A stretch of 64,000 bases of DNA from Macrostomum hystrix (GCA_950097015.1 CATNEN010000001.1:24184501-24248500), one strand, 5' to 3'; positions 45,958 through 58,651 are shown, counted from the stretch's first letter. Made by a program: numbers and translations. The notes: a model not told the origin generated them from the sequence alone.

Positions 45958-46650
45958 GAACTTGTGCTGGCTGGGAGTTCAAACAGCACTGACAGAAACA
46001 CCAGAGTAGGAGACACGGGTTTTCGCAGACTTGTGCTGGCTGGGAGTTCAAACAGCACTGACAGAAACACCAGAGTAGGAGACACGGGTTTTCGCAAACT
46101 TGTGCTGGCTGGGAGTTCAAACAGCACTGACAGAAACACCAGAGTAGGAGACACGGGTTTTCGCAGACTTGTGCTGGCTGGGAGTTCAAACAGCACTGAC
46201 AGAAACACCAGAGTAGGAGACACGGGTTTTCGCAGACTTGTGCTGGCTGGGAGTTCAAACAGCACTGACAGAAACACCAGAGTAGGAGACACGGGTTTTC
46301 GCAGACTTGTGCTGGCTGGGAGTTCAAACAGCACTGACAGAAACACCAGAGTAGGAGACACGGGTTTTCGCAGACTTGTGCTGGCTGGGAGTTCAAACAG
46401 CACTGACAGAAACACCAGAGTAGGAGACACGGGTTTTCGCAGACTTGTGCTGGCTGGGAGTTCAAACAGCACTGACAGAAACACCAGAGTAGGAGACACG
46501 GGTTTTCGCAGACTTGTGCTGGCTGGGAGTTCAAACAGCACTGACAGAAACACCAGAGTAGGAGACACGGGTTTTCGCAGACTTGTGCTGGCTGGGAGTT
46601 CAAACAGCACTGACAGAAACACCAGAGTAGGAAACACGGGTTTTCGCAGA
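45958..46650 (+). repeat. 69-bp minisatellite, about ten units
   Basis: Ten nearly identical 69-bp units (for example GTGCTGGCTGGGAGTTC, ACAGAAACACCAGAG, ACACGGGTTTTCGCAGA). Because 69 is 23 codons, at least three frames stay open. One minus-strand frame has a 23-residue Cys-rich unit containing LLLWCFCQCCLN. I regard the frames as by-products. Confidence 0.95.
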
Positions 46651-47750
46651 CCGGGTTCAAGTTGTTATCGTAGAAATTGTAGGAAAAACACAAGAACAAG
46701 AACAAAATATTAAAACAAAAAAGTGAATGTGAATAACAACAACGGGCACTCGGTTGGGTCTGATGCTGCTGCTGATAATGTTAATGTGGATGACAATAGC
46801 AATGCAAGTGTTGTCGTTTCACTTTTTACTCTTCAAGCATCAGGGATCAGCCAAAAATTAAATAGCACACTACAGCCTCACTATACACACCTGACGACAA
46901 GTACTTTCAAGCTATAGAAAAGTAATAATTACTTGGATACAGGTAAGATAATTTAAACAGGTAGCCAATGCAATAGTGATAACAATAATAATAAAACTTC
47001 ACCGACTTCGAATTTCATATCGAGCTTGCTTCGAAGACAAATTGTCACTCTAGAAAACAGGTACGGATAAGAGAGCTGTAACTTGGACAGTCGGTGAGGT
47101 CGCTCATGCTCATGCGGTACTAGTAAATAGAATCAGATTAGAATAGGGCATTGCTACTTGTTTGTTTGCTTTGCTTTTGTTAAATTAGACAGCTCCGAAC
47201 ATGCGGATTCTGTGGGGCGCAGAGACATGTAAAAGCAGTGGGGATTTTCAAGCCAGACAGATGCAATACCAGGTCGCTGGGCAAGTTATCAAATGTCAAT
47301 GCACTGAAAACAAGCCTGCCTTTTTCTCTAATAAACACAAAAAAGTAATCACTACCGCCCGAAACGCATGCGACCAGCAAATATTATTTAGTAGAAACGG
47401 GACACAAACAGTAAAAACGCGAACAAACTAGGAGCGACGAAAAACTGACGCTATGTTTCTTGAAAACTATTGCAGCTCATTAATTACCATGGCAACAATT
47501 CAAAGTTGAGACTTCAACTTTAACTGTGTCAGTTCATTAATATCAATGGCTAACAAGTTTTGATCGATCAATTTTAAGAAAAAATTAACGAACTTTCTTT
47601 CCGCCAGTGCATCGACAGCGCATAACAACCCACCAAATACAGCAACTCCAAAAGTATTTTCCAGGCTAGGCAAATCTCACGGTAGAAAATGTTAGCACGG
47701 ATGTACTGAAGCAGATGAGCTCACAACTTCTCTCAACTCAATCGTGCAAA
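46651..47750. other. Spacer between 69-bp array and LSM14
   Basis: AT-rich single-copy sequence and presumed LSM14 3' UTR; short frames on both strands have no recognisable features. Confidence 0.5.
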
Positions 47751-49540
47751 TTACCAGCGACCGCCGCGGTTGAAGCCCCCGCCGCGGTTGTAGCCGCCGC
47801 CTCCACCACCACCTCCATAGCCACCCCTGCCGTAGCTGTTATTGTAGGCCAATCGGCCCGGCCCTGAGAAACCGCCGACGCTCCGGCCTGGACCGAAACC
47901 GCGATTGCCGCCGCGACCGCGGAAAGGATTTTGAAATTGATGCCGCGGCACGTGACCGAATGTCTCGGAGTTCAGCTTGCGTTCCTCGCGCCAGTTTGGC
48001 TTACCGCCGCCGCCGCCACCAACTCCGGGCTTATCAACGACCTCCGAGCTGATGTTGTCGAAGAATGACTTTGACTTGTCGTAGGCGACAGCCTCTTCGC
48101 CCCCAGAGGCTCCGTCAATTGAAGCGGCGTCGCCGGCCGCAGCGCCGTTGTCGTTACCATCGACGCCGGGGTCCGAGTCACCGCCGGACACGGAGATCTT
48201 CTGCAGCTCCTTGGCCAGGTCTTCGTTGGCCGACTCAAAGTCGTAATCACCGTCGAATTTCATGCCGCCAGGACGAGGACCGCCGCCGGCGTGTGGTGGC
48301 ATCGGACGGCCCATGCCGCCGCCGTGACCGCCACGGTAGCCAATCGGACGACGGAAGCCGCCACCGATTGGCATGGGGCCACCGCGGAAGCCACCACCGC
48401 CGCGTCTGAACTCGCTGCTGCCTATGGAGTGATGCTGCTGCTGCTGATATTGCTGCTGCTGGAAGCGATTAGGAGCTGTGTCCGGGCGACGATTTTCGTA
48501 ACTTCCGCCGCCGCCGTAGCCGCCACGCTGATTTTGATGCTGTTGCTGGTTTTGCTGACGCTGCTGATACGGTCTCTGCTGATTTTGATGCTGATTCTGA
48601 TACTGATCCTGACGTCCACGCTGGTTGCCGGCTGGAGCGCTGTCGGGTGGCTGCTGCTGCATTCGATTGTTTGTAGGTGGCGGCGGACCTTGCGACGAGC
48701 GAGCGTTTTGATGCTGCTGCTGCTGCTGCTGATGCTGCTGCTCCTGTTGCTGTCGCTGCCGCGGCTGGGGCTGAGACGGCTGCTGAGGCTGTCGCTGCGA
48801 TGACTGGTGCTGCTGCTGATTTGGTGGCGGCTGACTAACAATACTAGCCATTGACGGCGGCTGCGGAGGACCACCAGAGCTGCCAAACTAAAAGAAGACA
48901 AAACTTGTTTAAAAGTACTACTTAATGCGAAATAACGGAACGATATCGCATCGGATATCAAAAATCTTACCAAACCTACCAGTTTGCCTACTCCAAATGC
49001 GCCGGAACCAACTGGCGGTGGCGGCTGCTGCTGCTGCATTGGTGGCGGACCGCCTCTAGCCGAATTAGTCGATTGCTGCATCGACTGAAACTGCTGCTGA
49101 TTCTGAGGCGGCAGCGGCGGCGGAGGCATGGAGGTCTGTAGCTGACTAATTGGCGCCATGCCTGGCGATGCCAATCCGTGCTGCATTGAGGACGAAGGAG
49201 GCGGCATTCTTGGATAGCCAGGCGGAGTTGTCGGCTTAGTGTCGATCTTCACAATAGCCGGATCCTGTTGAACAAGGCCTCCGCTCAGCTTGGGAGGCTC
49301 GCACACGTGCAAATCGCTAATGTCGCTGCCGCGAAAGATGATGTACTCGTAGACTTCGTCGCGCGGAGGCACCGGACGATCGCACGGCCGGTCCTCGGTG
49401 CCAAATGACTTTACCTTGGACAGGGCCACAGTAGACTCCACCGTGTCAATTGTGTAGAGTGTGCCCTCATACCGAATGGCAGCCTTGGAGATTAGGCTAA
49501 TCCGACTGCCCAGATATGGCATAGCACCAGACTGGGACAT
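47751..49540 (-). CDS. LSM14/Scd6-family mRNP granule protein
   Basis: Minus-strand exons 49540-48971 and 48887-47751 with an 83-bp intron (acceptor CTTCTTTTAG), 568 aa. Family role: cytoplasmic translational repressor and P-body component that binds DDX6/Me31B and decapping factors. Visible: N-terminal LSm14 domain (about 6-84; [27 protein letters not shown]), Gln/Pro-rich middle, DFDF box around 401-414 ([10 protein letters not shown]), FFD box near 457-472 ([10 protein letters not shown]), TFG box near 489-504 ([14 protein letters not shown]), and RGG/GGY repeats to the C-terminus. Start: MSQSG precedes the LSm fold as in other family members; a Met 13 codons upstream is in frame but unlikely. 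The donor is doubled: GTAAGA at 48970 and GTAGGT at 48979, both phase 0, differing by three codons. Confidence 0.95.
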
Positions 49541-50458
49541 TGTTCTATCTTGATTTAGATTAAAATTACCCCTAAGCAATAAATGCTCTGTGTCTCTGCT
49601 ATTAAATTTAAACAGATGGTCAATTATGCCTCTGGTGCTGCTTCACCAGACCTGCCCACTTAGCTGGAATAAAACAGTTAGGAAATTAGGAAATGAATGG
49701 CACTTGTCTTACTAATCACATAACTTCTTTTTACCTAAATACATATAACTTTTAAAATGTTAGTTACTTTATTAATAATTTCTTTATTAACATTTAGAGG
49801 CCATAAATTAATTTCCATAGAAACAACTTCTACCATGAAATCATGAAAAACTTTTTGAAAGACATCTACTGAATCTAGCTTTCTAGATAAAAAATGAATA
49901 TATATGGAATAAACAATTATAACATGGTGTCTGGTCTTAACTATTGCATCAGCCATAGAGAAAACTAATTTTCAATTATTGTGCATTACTTTGTGCAAAT
50001 AAAAGAACATATAGTATGCAAATTTTAATCTAAAATAACAGTACTAGATAATTATATTACATATAACAAAACAAAGACACAAAACAGTTGTTTAGATTTA
50101 AGTTTTAAATAGTTAAAATTTGCTTTTACAATGTCTTACATGTGGCTTTTAAAGGTTATTTATATCTTTTGTATTCTTTATTTGTCATTACATCTAATAA
50201 TATACATAAATTCATTAAAACCCAGCTTTGCTGTGTATAAAAGCATATAGGCTGTAAAAGTATATATATATATATATTATATTGTTGAATTGCATGGCAA
50301 TTGAGATACATTTATTTATCTGCCACTTAGCATATGTTAAAATTTCAATTGGAAAATTTCATAAGAAACTTTTGGAGCAGATTGTCTCTTGTTATAGCAG
50401 GAATATATTAAGGATCTAGAGATCAAGCCTTGTGGCTTAAGAAATGAGCAAATTTGAG
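49541..50458. other. LSM14 upstream region
   Basis: Very AT-rich 5' flank and presumed 5' UTR/promoter. It includes a TATATATATATA run near 50265. No gene recognised. Confidence 0.55.
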
Positions 50459-50462
50459 CTTG

Positions 50463-50689
50463 TGTAACATTATTGTCCCTTTCCCTCAAAATGGTGCACT
50501 GGTTTATTTAAGTAATGTATTTATCTAGTTATAAATTTTGTTATAAGGTATGTTAATCCCTTTATATTTAAAAGTCATATTCGCATCTTTTTCGTGTGTG
50601 GCGCGGGCAAGCGTTGCTCTGATATAACCAATAAATACTTTCGTAGTAAGATAATTCGAAAAAATATAATTTATATCGTTCCGGCTACA
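50463..50689 (+). repeat. 5' LTR of Gypsy element
   Basis: 227 bp, TGTAACATT...GGCTACA, with TG/CA ends. It contains CCAATAAATAC, probably the polyadenylation signal of the R region. Confidence 0.93.
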
Positions 50690-50690
50690 T

Positions 50691-50701
50691 TGGCGACCAC
50701 G
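50691..50701 (+). other. Primer-binding site, probably tRNA-Arg
   Basis: TGGCGACCACG starts one base after the LTR. It is complementary to the 3' end (CGTGGTCG plus CCA) known for animal tRNA-Arg(TCG). The match stops after 11 bases. Confidence 0.65.
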
Positions 50702-51088
50702 CTTATAATGAACTATTGGATCAACTGGTGTCATCAATTGCATTTAAAAAAAAAGAAATTTTGCTCATCATACTGTCAACTGAGCAATTTGTATTAATCA
50801 ACTGCGTTATTGCAAATATCAACTAATATTCTGAGAAAATTTTAAAAGATACTTGAATATTTAATTAATCTTTCATTGCTTAAGTTAATTGTTCATCATT
50901 GTCATTGCATCATCAATTGGTACCAATACTATGGTTTGTCCAGCTTTACAATACTTCAACCTGCAAATGTTATTTTGTGGTACTTATTGACAAAGAACAT
51001 TATTTGCAGTGAGCTACTATTAATATTAATTTGGCCTATTGTCCCATTGGCTATTTGCTACATTATTTTGTCAAAGAAATAAATTGTC

Positions 51089-54000
51089 ATGGCACCTAAA
51101 AAGGCACCACCAACAGGAAGACTAACAAGATCTAAAGCCAATGTCAGTATGAAATCTGCAAAGAGTGTTGTCAAAAATGAAAGCACAAAGCCAAAAAATT
51201 TGAGTAATCAATCTACTACTAGCAATTGTCCTAATGCCAATGGAGCAAGTAATATCAAAGTTGGTGCTAATTGTGTCAACAATGTTTCCTTGTCACCATT
51301 TGCTATACCATCAAAGATGGAGCACAATGAAGCCATTGAAAAGAGTCTATTAAACCAAACTTCTACTAAGAGTACTCAGCCTAGTCAGGCAAAGTCTCAG
51401 CTTGAACCTAGTCATCTAACAGCCCAGGGGGCACATTTACAAAAAAAACCATGAATGGGACCCAATCTCCATTCAAAACCCAACAGAATTGAGACCAAGC
51501 CAACATCCAATTGCTAGCTCAATTCTGCAACCTACAATTCTTTCTCAGCCAACAGGAATGTCATTGCCACTATTTCAACTATCAAGAATATATCATTGCC
51601 ACCAATCCCAAAGCCAGCTGTAATGGCAAAGAAGAGTTTTCTGACTTCTTATGTCGAATTGAAAATTATATTAGCTGATTTTCTGGCTTGACAGAAACAC
51701 AGAAAATTCAGACATTGACTGCTTTTCTAGGACCAGCTCAAAGTACCTACCGATCATGGCTAGCTAGCACCTATGTGACACACAGTGTCCCTGCTAATAC
51801 ACCATTAGAGAATATCATTGGTGTAACTTTTCTTGAGTGTACTCAATTCCTTCAAAGCCGACATGGTCAGAAGAGCAATATTGTCCTAAGGCGTGAACTG
51901 CGAAGTCTGTGTAGGAAGCCAACTGAATCCTTTGAGCAATTTCTAACAACATTAAAGAACCTTGCTTTCCAAGCTTATCCTGATTCTATTGCAGCAGAAG
52001 TAGTACAAGCAATGATCCTTGACCAGTTTATTACACGAATCAATGATCAGAGTCATGGAGCATTTATCAAACCTGAACTACCTAGAGACACCAGAGCAAG
52101 CATTACAGATTGCTCAGCAAGTCCGAGAGACACAACAGCTACTTGCTACACAGTCTAGGGCTACAAATAGCCAACAAGTGTTTTCAGCCCAAGTAGACCA
52201 AGGTCACCAGAAAGGAAGACACTAAGGCAAGCAGAATCAGTCAAATGTAGTCAACAATAGACAGCAATTCCAGCCAAACCAGACTCATGTGCAATATCAG
52301 CACAATCAGCAACTACCAAGTAGTCAACTGCAGCAGCCAAATCTATACCACCAACACCGGCAGCAACCAATGCAAAGCCAGAATCAGCAACAGAGACCAG
52401 CAGCCAAGCTACAACCAAGCATTCCAACCACATGACAATGTCAATGGCCAACAAGCTTTTAGGCAGCAGCAGCAGCTTATCTGCTATAGATGTCATCAAC
52501 CTGGACATGTCCAAAGAATGTGCCCAAACTTGGCACAGGCTGGCTCAGGGGCCAGACCCCAGCCTCATCATTAAGTGGCCCTAGCCGAAGGCTCAACAAT
52601 GTCAAAGTGCCAGAACTAGAAACTATAAATATTAATAGTGTATCAAATATCAAATAATGTTATGTATGTATCAACTAAACTATTCTCAAAGAACATTTCT
52701 TGCCTAATTGACACTGGTGCATCAGCTACAATTGTCAGCTCATCTTCAGCTCATAGCAAGCCTCTACAATCTAAGACCTGTCAATGTCAAATTGCTTACT
52801 GCAGATGGAAACCAGCTCTCAGTACTTGGAAAACTATCTTAAAAATTTAGATTTGGAGACCTAATTTGCCAGCATGAAGTTATTGTTTCTAAAGATATTC
52901 AGCATTCTATTGTTCTAGGTTGTGATTTCTTCTCAAAATTTAACATCTCAATACACCCAGCTCAAGGTGTCATCACATTCAATGATTATAAGAAAAGCTT
53001 TCCTACTCGAAGAACTACTGACATCCAAAGAAGCTGCAAAGTTAAGTCAACTAGTACTGTCAATCTTCCACCAGGTCATGCAGCAACAATTCCAATAAAG
53101 CCAACTGTGTCTACCCAATCTTTAGCACCAGGAGTATTCGAACCAAGCAAAAAGATTCCAGGACTACTAATTGCAAGAACTGTCGATCTGGTGAAGAACG
53201 AGGGCATGAACATAATTAATTCTAACTTAGAAAGAGAATTAGTCATAAAAGAAAACGAAATAATTGGATTTTTTACGCCATTAGACAACCGAGGAGAGAC
53301 CTGTGTTATCATGGAAGAAGAGGAAGACAGAAAAATAATGGAGTCACCAAGTGAACATGAAGTTAAAGAAGCTCATCCACCATTTCAAATAGCTGAAGAC
53401 CTCTCCGAGACAGAGAAGAAAGCTGTTACTGAGATCCTGAATGAGTACAGCGACATGTTTTCTAAGGATAGTAAACTTGGACGAACTGGTCTATTAAAGC
53501 ATACCATAGACACTGGTACATCAGTTCCAATCAGAGAATCGCTAAGAAGAGCAGCGTTGCCGACCATCAAGGAGCAAGAGAAGCTAATCCAGCAGATGCT
53601 GAATGACAATGTCATACAGCCATCAATGTCACCATGGGCTGCACCTGTCATTTTAGTTAAAAAGAAAGACGGAAGCTCGCGATTCTGTGTCGACTTTAGA
53701 AAATTAAATGCTGCAACTAAGCCAGATGCATTCCCAGTGCCTAGAATCGACGACATGCTAGATGCTTTGTCAGGCAATGTCTATTTTTCTGCACTAGACA
53801 TACAAGCAGGTTACTGGCAAGTAGAGATGGAAGAGAAAGATCGAGAGAAAACTGCATTCATCTGTCACCATAGACTTTTCGAATTTAATGTTATGCCTTT
53901 TGGCCTGCGAAATGCTCCATCAACATTTCAGAGACTCATCCAGATGGTCCTGCAAGGTCTAACTTGGGACGCGTGCTTAGCTTACATCGACGATGTCATC

Positions 54001-55932
54001 CTAATGGGTCAGAACCTAGAGGTCCATAATGAGAGACTTAAACTAGTTCTTGGACAATTAAGAGCAGCAAATCTTTGTCTTAAGCCTAGCAAGTGCACTT
54101 TTGCTGCCAAATCGCTGAAGATTTTACGACATGTGATAACACCACAAGGAGTTGCAGTAGATGATGAAAAGATTGAAGTGATCAAGAGATGGCCAAGACC
54201 AACAAATCAGAAGGATGTTAAAAGTTTCCTAGGTCTCACCTCATATTACAGACGATTTATCAAAGAGTATTCAAAGATTGCCGAACCTATGAGAACGTTA
54301 ACAACTGATTGAAAATTCATCTGGAACGATAATGCAGAAGAAAGTTTTTCTCGTCTAAAGTCTGTTTTAACATCAGCACCAGTCTTAGCGTTACCACAAA
54401 TGTCAGACGAAAACTGTGAATTCTTTCTTGATACCGATGCAAGTGACACAGCCATTGGATGTGTACTATCTCAGATGCAGAACGGCCAAGAAAAAGTAAT
54501 TGCTTATGGCAGTCGAGTTCTCAATACAGCTGAAAGAAACTATTGTGTTACTCGTCGTGAACTTCTAGCTGTTGTGGAGTTTGTGAAAAAGTTTCGTTCA
54601 AACTTAGCACTGAGAAAGTTTACAGTTTGAGTTGACCACCAGGCACTAACATACCTGCTAGAAGAGTATTCAAAGATTAAAGATTTTGAAGTTGCAGAGC
54701 GAGACAGAATGTCACTGGAGAGTTTAAGGCATTAATGGCGTAATGCACTATTTGTCTAAGTCTAAACCTGTTCCAGTCCTACCGCAATGCAAGCAAGAAA
54801 GCTTCATCAAAGAGATCCACAAGATGGGCCATTTTGGCATCGAAAAGACTAGAACTTCTGTCAGGGAGCGTGCATATTGGCCTAAATTAGATCTATAGAT
54901 CTTGAGCTGTCGGTCAAAGCATGCATTCTGTGTCAAAAATCAAAGCCAATGTCAATGACTCCAGGACTATTGCAGCCAATTGCTACACTGAATTGGATTT
55001 GACATAGTAAAAGTAGCTACCTCGAGGCAAGGCAACAATTGATTGCTCACGATAATTGACTACTTTACAAAGTGGACAGAATTGATACTGATCCTAGACG
55101 AAAGAGCGAACACCATGGCAAGAGCACTTTTCGATGGATGGATATCTAGATGGGGAGCACCTCACATTATTCATTCCGATCGTGGTAGCAACGCGGATCG
55201 TCAATAGCCTATGCAAGATCCTTGACATTCAAAAGACTCGCACTACTTATTTTCATCCCCAATGTGACAGACTCATTGAAAGTTTTCACAGAACATTGCA
55301 CAGCATTCTGCGATGCTATCTGCAAACTGTCGATCCAGAAGACTGGCAGGACGTCATTCCTCATTGCCTCCTGGCCTACAGGAGCACAGTTCACAGCAGT
55401 ACCGGCTTTACGCCCCATTTTCTAATGACTGGTCGTAAAGTTATGCTCCCACTCGATCTCGTGTACCGAGTTGCTGAGCCAGTCAGCACTGCTGTAACCT
55501 TTGCCAGATCAACGAAGGAACGTCTACTAAAAGCTTTTGAAAGTGTCAGAGTCTGTTGAATCTGTGCAGTGGTGTCAGAAGCGCTTTTATGACAGAAAGT
55601 GCAAGAAGAGGAAGTTCAAGGTTGGATCTTTGGTCTGGATCTTTGTTCCACTATCAGTCCTGAGGCAGCGTGAACCTTGTTTGTCAATTAAACACCATGC
55701 CCCATGGACTGGACCATTCTGTGTCACTAGGAAATTGACCAACCTGACCTACAAAGTGAAGTCGATTGACGAACATCAGAAAGTCAAGATTGTCAATGTA
55801 GAAAAGATGAAAAAGTACATCCCACCAAGAAGGCAGGAAGCATTGCTGCAGGACGAAGAGTGTGATGATCAAGAACTGAATGAATCCGAGCAAATTGAGC
55901 ATGTAGATTGGGTCATCGTTGAAAAGATCTAA
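51089..55932 (+). pseudogene. Gypsy gag-pol remnant
   Basis: Gag-like frame starts at 51089 (basic N-terminus) but stops at 51452; further gag lies at 51688-52158, with a CCHC zinc knuckle CYRCHQPGHVQRMC near 52479-52520. Aspartic protease motif CLIDTGASATIVS near 52700, then VLGCDFFSKF near 52915. Reverse transcriptase at about 53450-54250, with LDIQAGYWQVEM, MPFGLRNAP and the catalytic YIDD (53983). A TGA at 54310 separates RT from RNase H (DTDASDTAIGCVLS, 54430). Integrase: HKMGHFGIEKTR near 54820, DYFTKWTEL near 55060, SDRGS near 55180, with multiple stops and frame changes. The last readable stretch ends at 55932. Not capable of making an intact polyprotein. Confidence 0.93.
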
Positions 55933-57460
55933 AAGTCAAAAATTTAATGTCTAATTGCAAAAGATACTACTACAACTATTGCTGTCGAATTAACTTCAAC
56001 TGCTAGTCACCAAATTGCTGTTGTGAACTACTAAAACTACTTGTTTACTGATCCATTGTGTGGACTGTCTGCCACGAACTATCATTCATTGGAACCTGTG
56101 ATTTTGAGCTACTGTTATGGCATTTCTGGTTGTTACTGTTCGAGCGAGAACTACTTACTACTGTGCAACTGACTGATGGCTGAATTGCTGATCAAATCTC
56201 ATGTTACTACTACTATAGGAGCTGCACTCTAGCCTGACGTCTCCATAATAATTGTGTCGTTAACTCTTTACTTTAGTTGTGACTTGTAATTATTTTTTTT
56301 CTGAATTCAGTGCTATGTAAACTGTTTTCTATTCTTAAATTGTTGCTATATTTGCTCTACGAAATGCTATTGCCTTAAATGCTCTTTGTTTGTGAAGTCA
56401 CAAATTGTTATACCATGTTGTCGTATCACTGTATTCTAATATTTTGCGCATTTTAGAACTTCAGTAAATATTACTAATATGTATTATCATTCCTTGTTCT
56501 TTATTCATATTTTTTCGCTTAAAACTTGCAAACAAAAAAAAGAAGAAAATATGTTTCTGTACTGTATTTTGGCCGTGCATATTTTTATTCTCCCCTGCGA
56601 AATAATTTAGATGCTGCATATGAACTTGTGAATTTTGCATGTCCTTGCATAAATATTTTTTTTGCTGCCGAATGCGATAAATATTTTTCTCTCTATTTAC
56701 AAATTACAAGTTGTTTCCTGATATGTGTTCGTGTTTAAACCACTATTATTGTATACAATTGTTCTTCTCACTGTTTGTATAGCATTGTGCCTCAATACTT
56801 GTTGTTGTCGCTCACTTTTGCGCCTTTGTTTCATTCCAATCTGTCAATTATTAAAAACTTTGTCATAGTACCTTCAGTAGAGTGTTGCGTGTAATTTCGA
56901 GTCAGTACTATTATTTATTCAATATTATTGTGTCAAACTGTATGTCATACTTTCACTTATAAATTGTGTAGTTGCCGCCTGTCGTTATCTGTAGTTGTTG
57001 CCTGTTCAGTAACTTTCATATCCTATGAGCTCATTCTTAAAGTGTTAGCTCATGGCATATTCAGTCTCTGTGCATCGTAAAGCATTGTCGAGCAAAGTCA
57101 TTTTTTCTGATTTTTTCTGCGTGCAAATGGCCATTCAGAATAAATTTGCTCTAACTGTACACGTACTTCTGCTTCTGGCGGTCGTTCATCAGTTCGGTAA
57201 AGTTAAAAGTACATTTTGTTTTGTGTGCTTCATGACAACCTTGAGTCCCCAGATTTTTTTCTCTCGTTGTACTCTCGGCATGTCAGCACCTTACCAATAA
57301 TTGTTAATTCAAGTAAAAAAATTAATTAATGAAAACTGTCTACATTTCCCTTATAGCCAATTTTTTCTACCGTTCTACCATATACCTGTACCAACTTTCT
57401 ACTCATAGTAGTATGCTTCTAATCTTTACTCTACTGTAACAATGAGGACATTGTTTTTTC
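55933..57460. other. Long noncoding 3' part of Gypsy element
   Basis: About 1.5 kb, T-rich, between pol and the polypurine tract. Short frames only. If an envelope-like gene was ever present, I cannot recognise it. Confidence 0.6.
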
Positions 57461-57472
57461 GGAAGAGGGGGT
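57461..57472 (+). other. Polypurine tract of Gypsy element
   Basis: GGAAGAGGGGGT ends two bases before the 3' LTR; expected primer for plus-strand synthesis. Confidence 0.8.
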
Positions 57473-57474
57473 AA

Positions 57475-57700
57475 TGTAACATTATTGTCCCTTTCCCTCA
57501 AAATGGTGCACTGGTTTATTTAAGTAATGTATTTATCTAGTTATAATCTTTGTTATAATGTATGTTAATCCCTTTATATTTCAAAGTCATATTCGCTCTT
57601 TTTCGTGTCCGGCGCGGGTTAGCATTGAGCTGATATAACCAATAAATACTTTCGTAGTAAGATAATTTGAAAAAATATATTTTAAATCGTTCTGGCTACA
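57475..57700 (+). repeat. 3' LTR of Gypsy element
   Basis: 226 bp; same sequence as 50463-50689 apart from about 15 substitutions and a 1-bp deletion (about 7%). Confidence 0.93.
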
Positions 57701-57913
57701 CTTGCTAGCTTAGCAGTCTACAAATTTTAAATTCAGTCTATTGAGATGATTTTTTTGTTAGGCCTAATTTACTTAAAATATCAAAAAATAAATTATTAAT
57801 GTAAAAATAGAAACTTTTAATTGACTTTTACAAATAGAATCACTAAGCAACCAAGCATTTCATTTTTATAGAATCACTAAATAGTATTAAAAACAAATTT
57901 TAACTTAAAAAGC

Positions 57914-58629
57914 TGATGTAGGGTTATTTTTCAATTATTACACGTTACAATTCTTAGAAACATTTTCCCGCGCAAACTTATTATTTTGTTTTAAATTACG
58001 AAACTTTGTTTTAATGCACCAAATTTTTGTTTAACTGCACCGAAAAATAAAGGTTTTACTGAAGTCACGGATGTGAGGGGAGAAGTTTTACTATAAATAC
58101 ACGAGTGGAAGAGAGAGAAAAGTAACCTCGTGCCTGACGAAGTTCAGAATAAAGAAAGCTTGAATGTGAAGTGTTCGTGTTAAAGTTATTTGAGAAAAAG
58201 AGACATTGCGAAAGAGAAGTAAATAGAGTGAATAGAAAGCTGTAACTCTAGATCCACTGGAAAGCCCTATGAAACGGACTGAAGATTGAAATTGAAGACT
58301 GAACTGAAGATTGAATTGAAGGTTAACTGAATGATAATTGAAGACGGATAAAGACTGATAAAGACGGATAAAGATTGATACAAAGTACTTATAGAAATAA
58401 TACAGTAAAGATACCGGCCATACTGAAAGTATAACGCTACCAGATTGAACACATAACGCTACCAATTTGAATTGAGATAAAGCGAATAATTAAAAGACAT
58501 TTATAAGATTGACAAAAGTATAAAAGGCCTGTAACAACTTTGGTAACAGCAGTAGAATTAATTTAGCCCTACAACAACTTTGGTGGCATTGTTAGGAGTA
58601 ATATTTAATATAGACAGAGGCCTAGGACA
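57914..58629 (+). repeat. 5' LTR of non-autonomous element
   Basis: 716 bp. Contains CTATAAATAC (58091-58100) as a likely TATA box, and two degenerate copies of the primer-site-adjacent motif ACAACTTTGG (58534, 58574) near its right end. Confidence 0.92.
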
Positions 58630-58633
58630 ACTT

Positions 58634-58651
58634 TGGTGGCAGCGGTGGGAT
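58634..58651 (+). other. Primer-binding site for tRNA-Leu
   Basis: TGGTGGCAGCGGTGGGAT, 18 bases, is the complement of the 3' end (ATCCCACCGCTGCCA plus CCA) known for animal tRNA-Leu(AAG). It starts 4 bp after the LTR end. Confidence 0.85.

Larger units (their letters stand above)
50459..57704 (+). mobile_element. Decayed Ty3/Gypsy LTR retrotransposon
   Basis: Complete structure: target duplication CTTG (50459-50462 and 57701-57704), LTRs, a primer-binding site next to the 5' LTR, gag-protease-RT-RNase H-integrase order, a polypurine tract and the 3' LTR. Domain order RT-RNase H-integrase marks Ty3/Gypsy rather than Copia. LTRs differ at about 16 of 227 positions, and the coding part carries several stops and frameshifts, so this is an old insertion. 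Confidence 0.95.

Noticed and set aside
46723-46917. 64-codon plus-strand frame with Asn/Asp-rich start
   Set aside because: Short, no homology recognised, no splice or promoter context.
58091-58465. 124-codon minus-strand frame, repeated at 61928-62314
   Set aside because: Lies within both LTRs and runs antisense; hydrophobic composition reflects T-rich sequence. No independent evidence.
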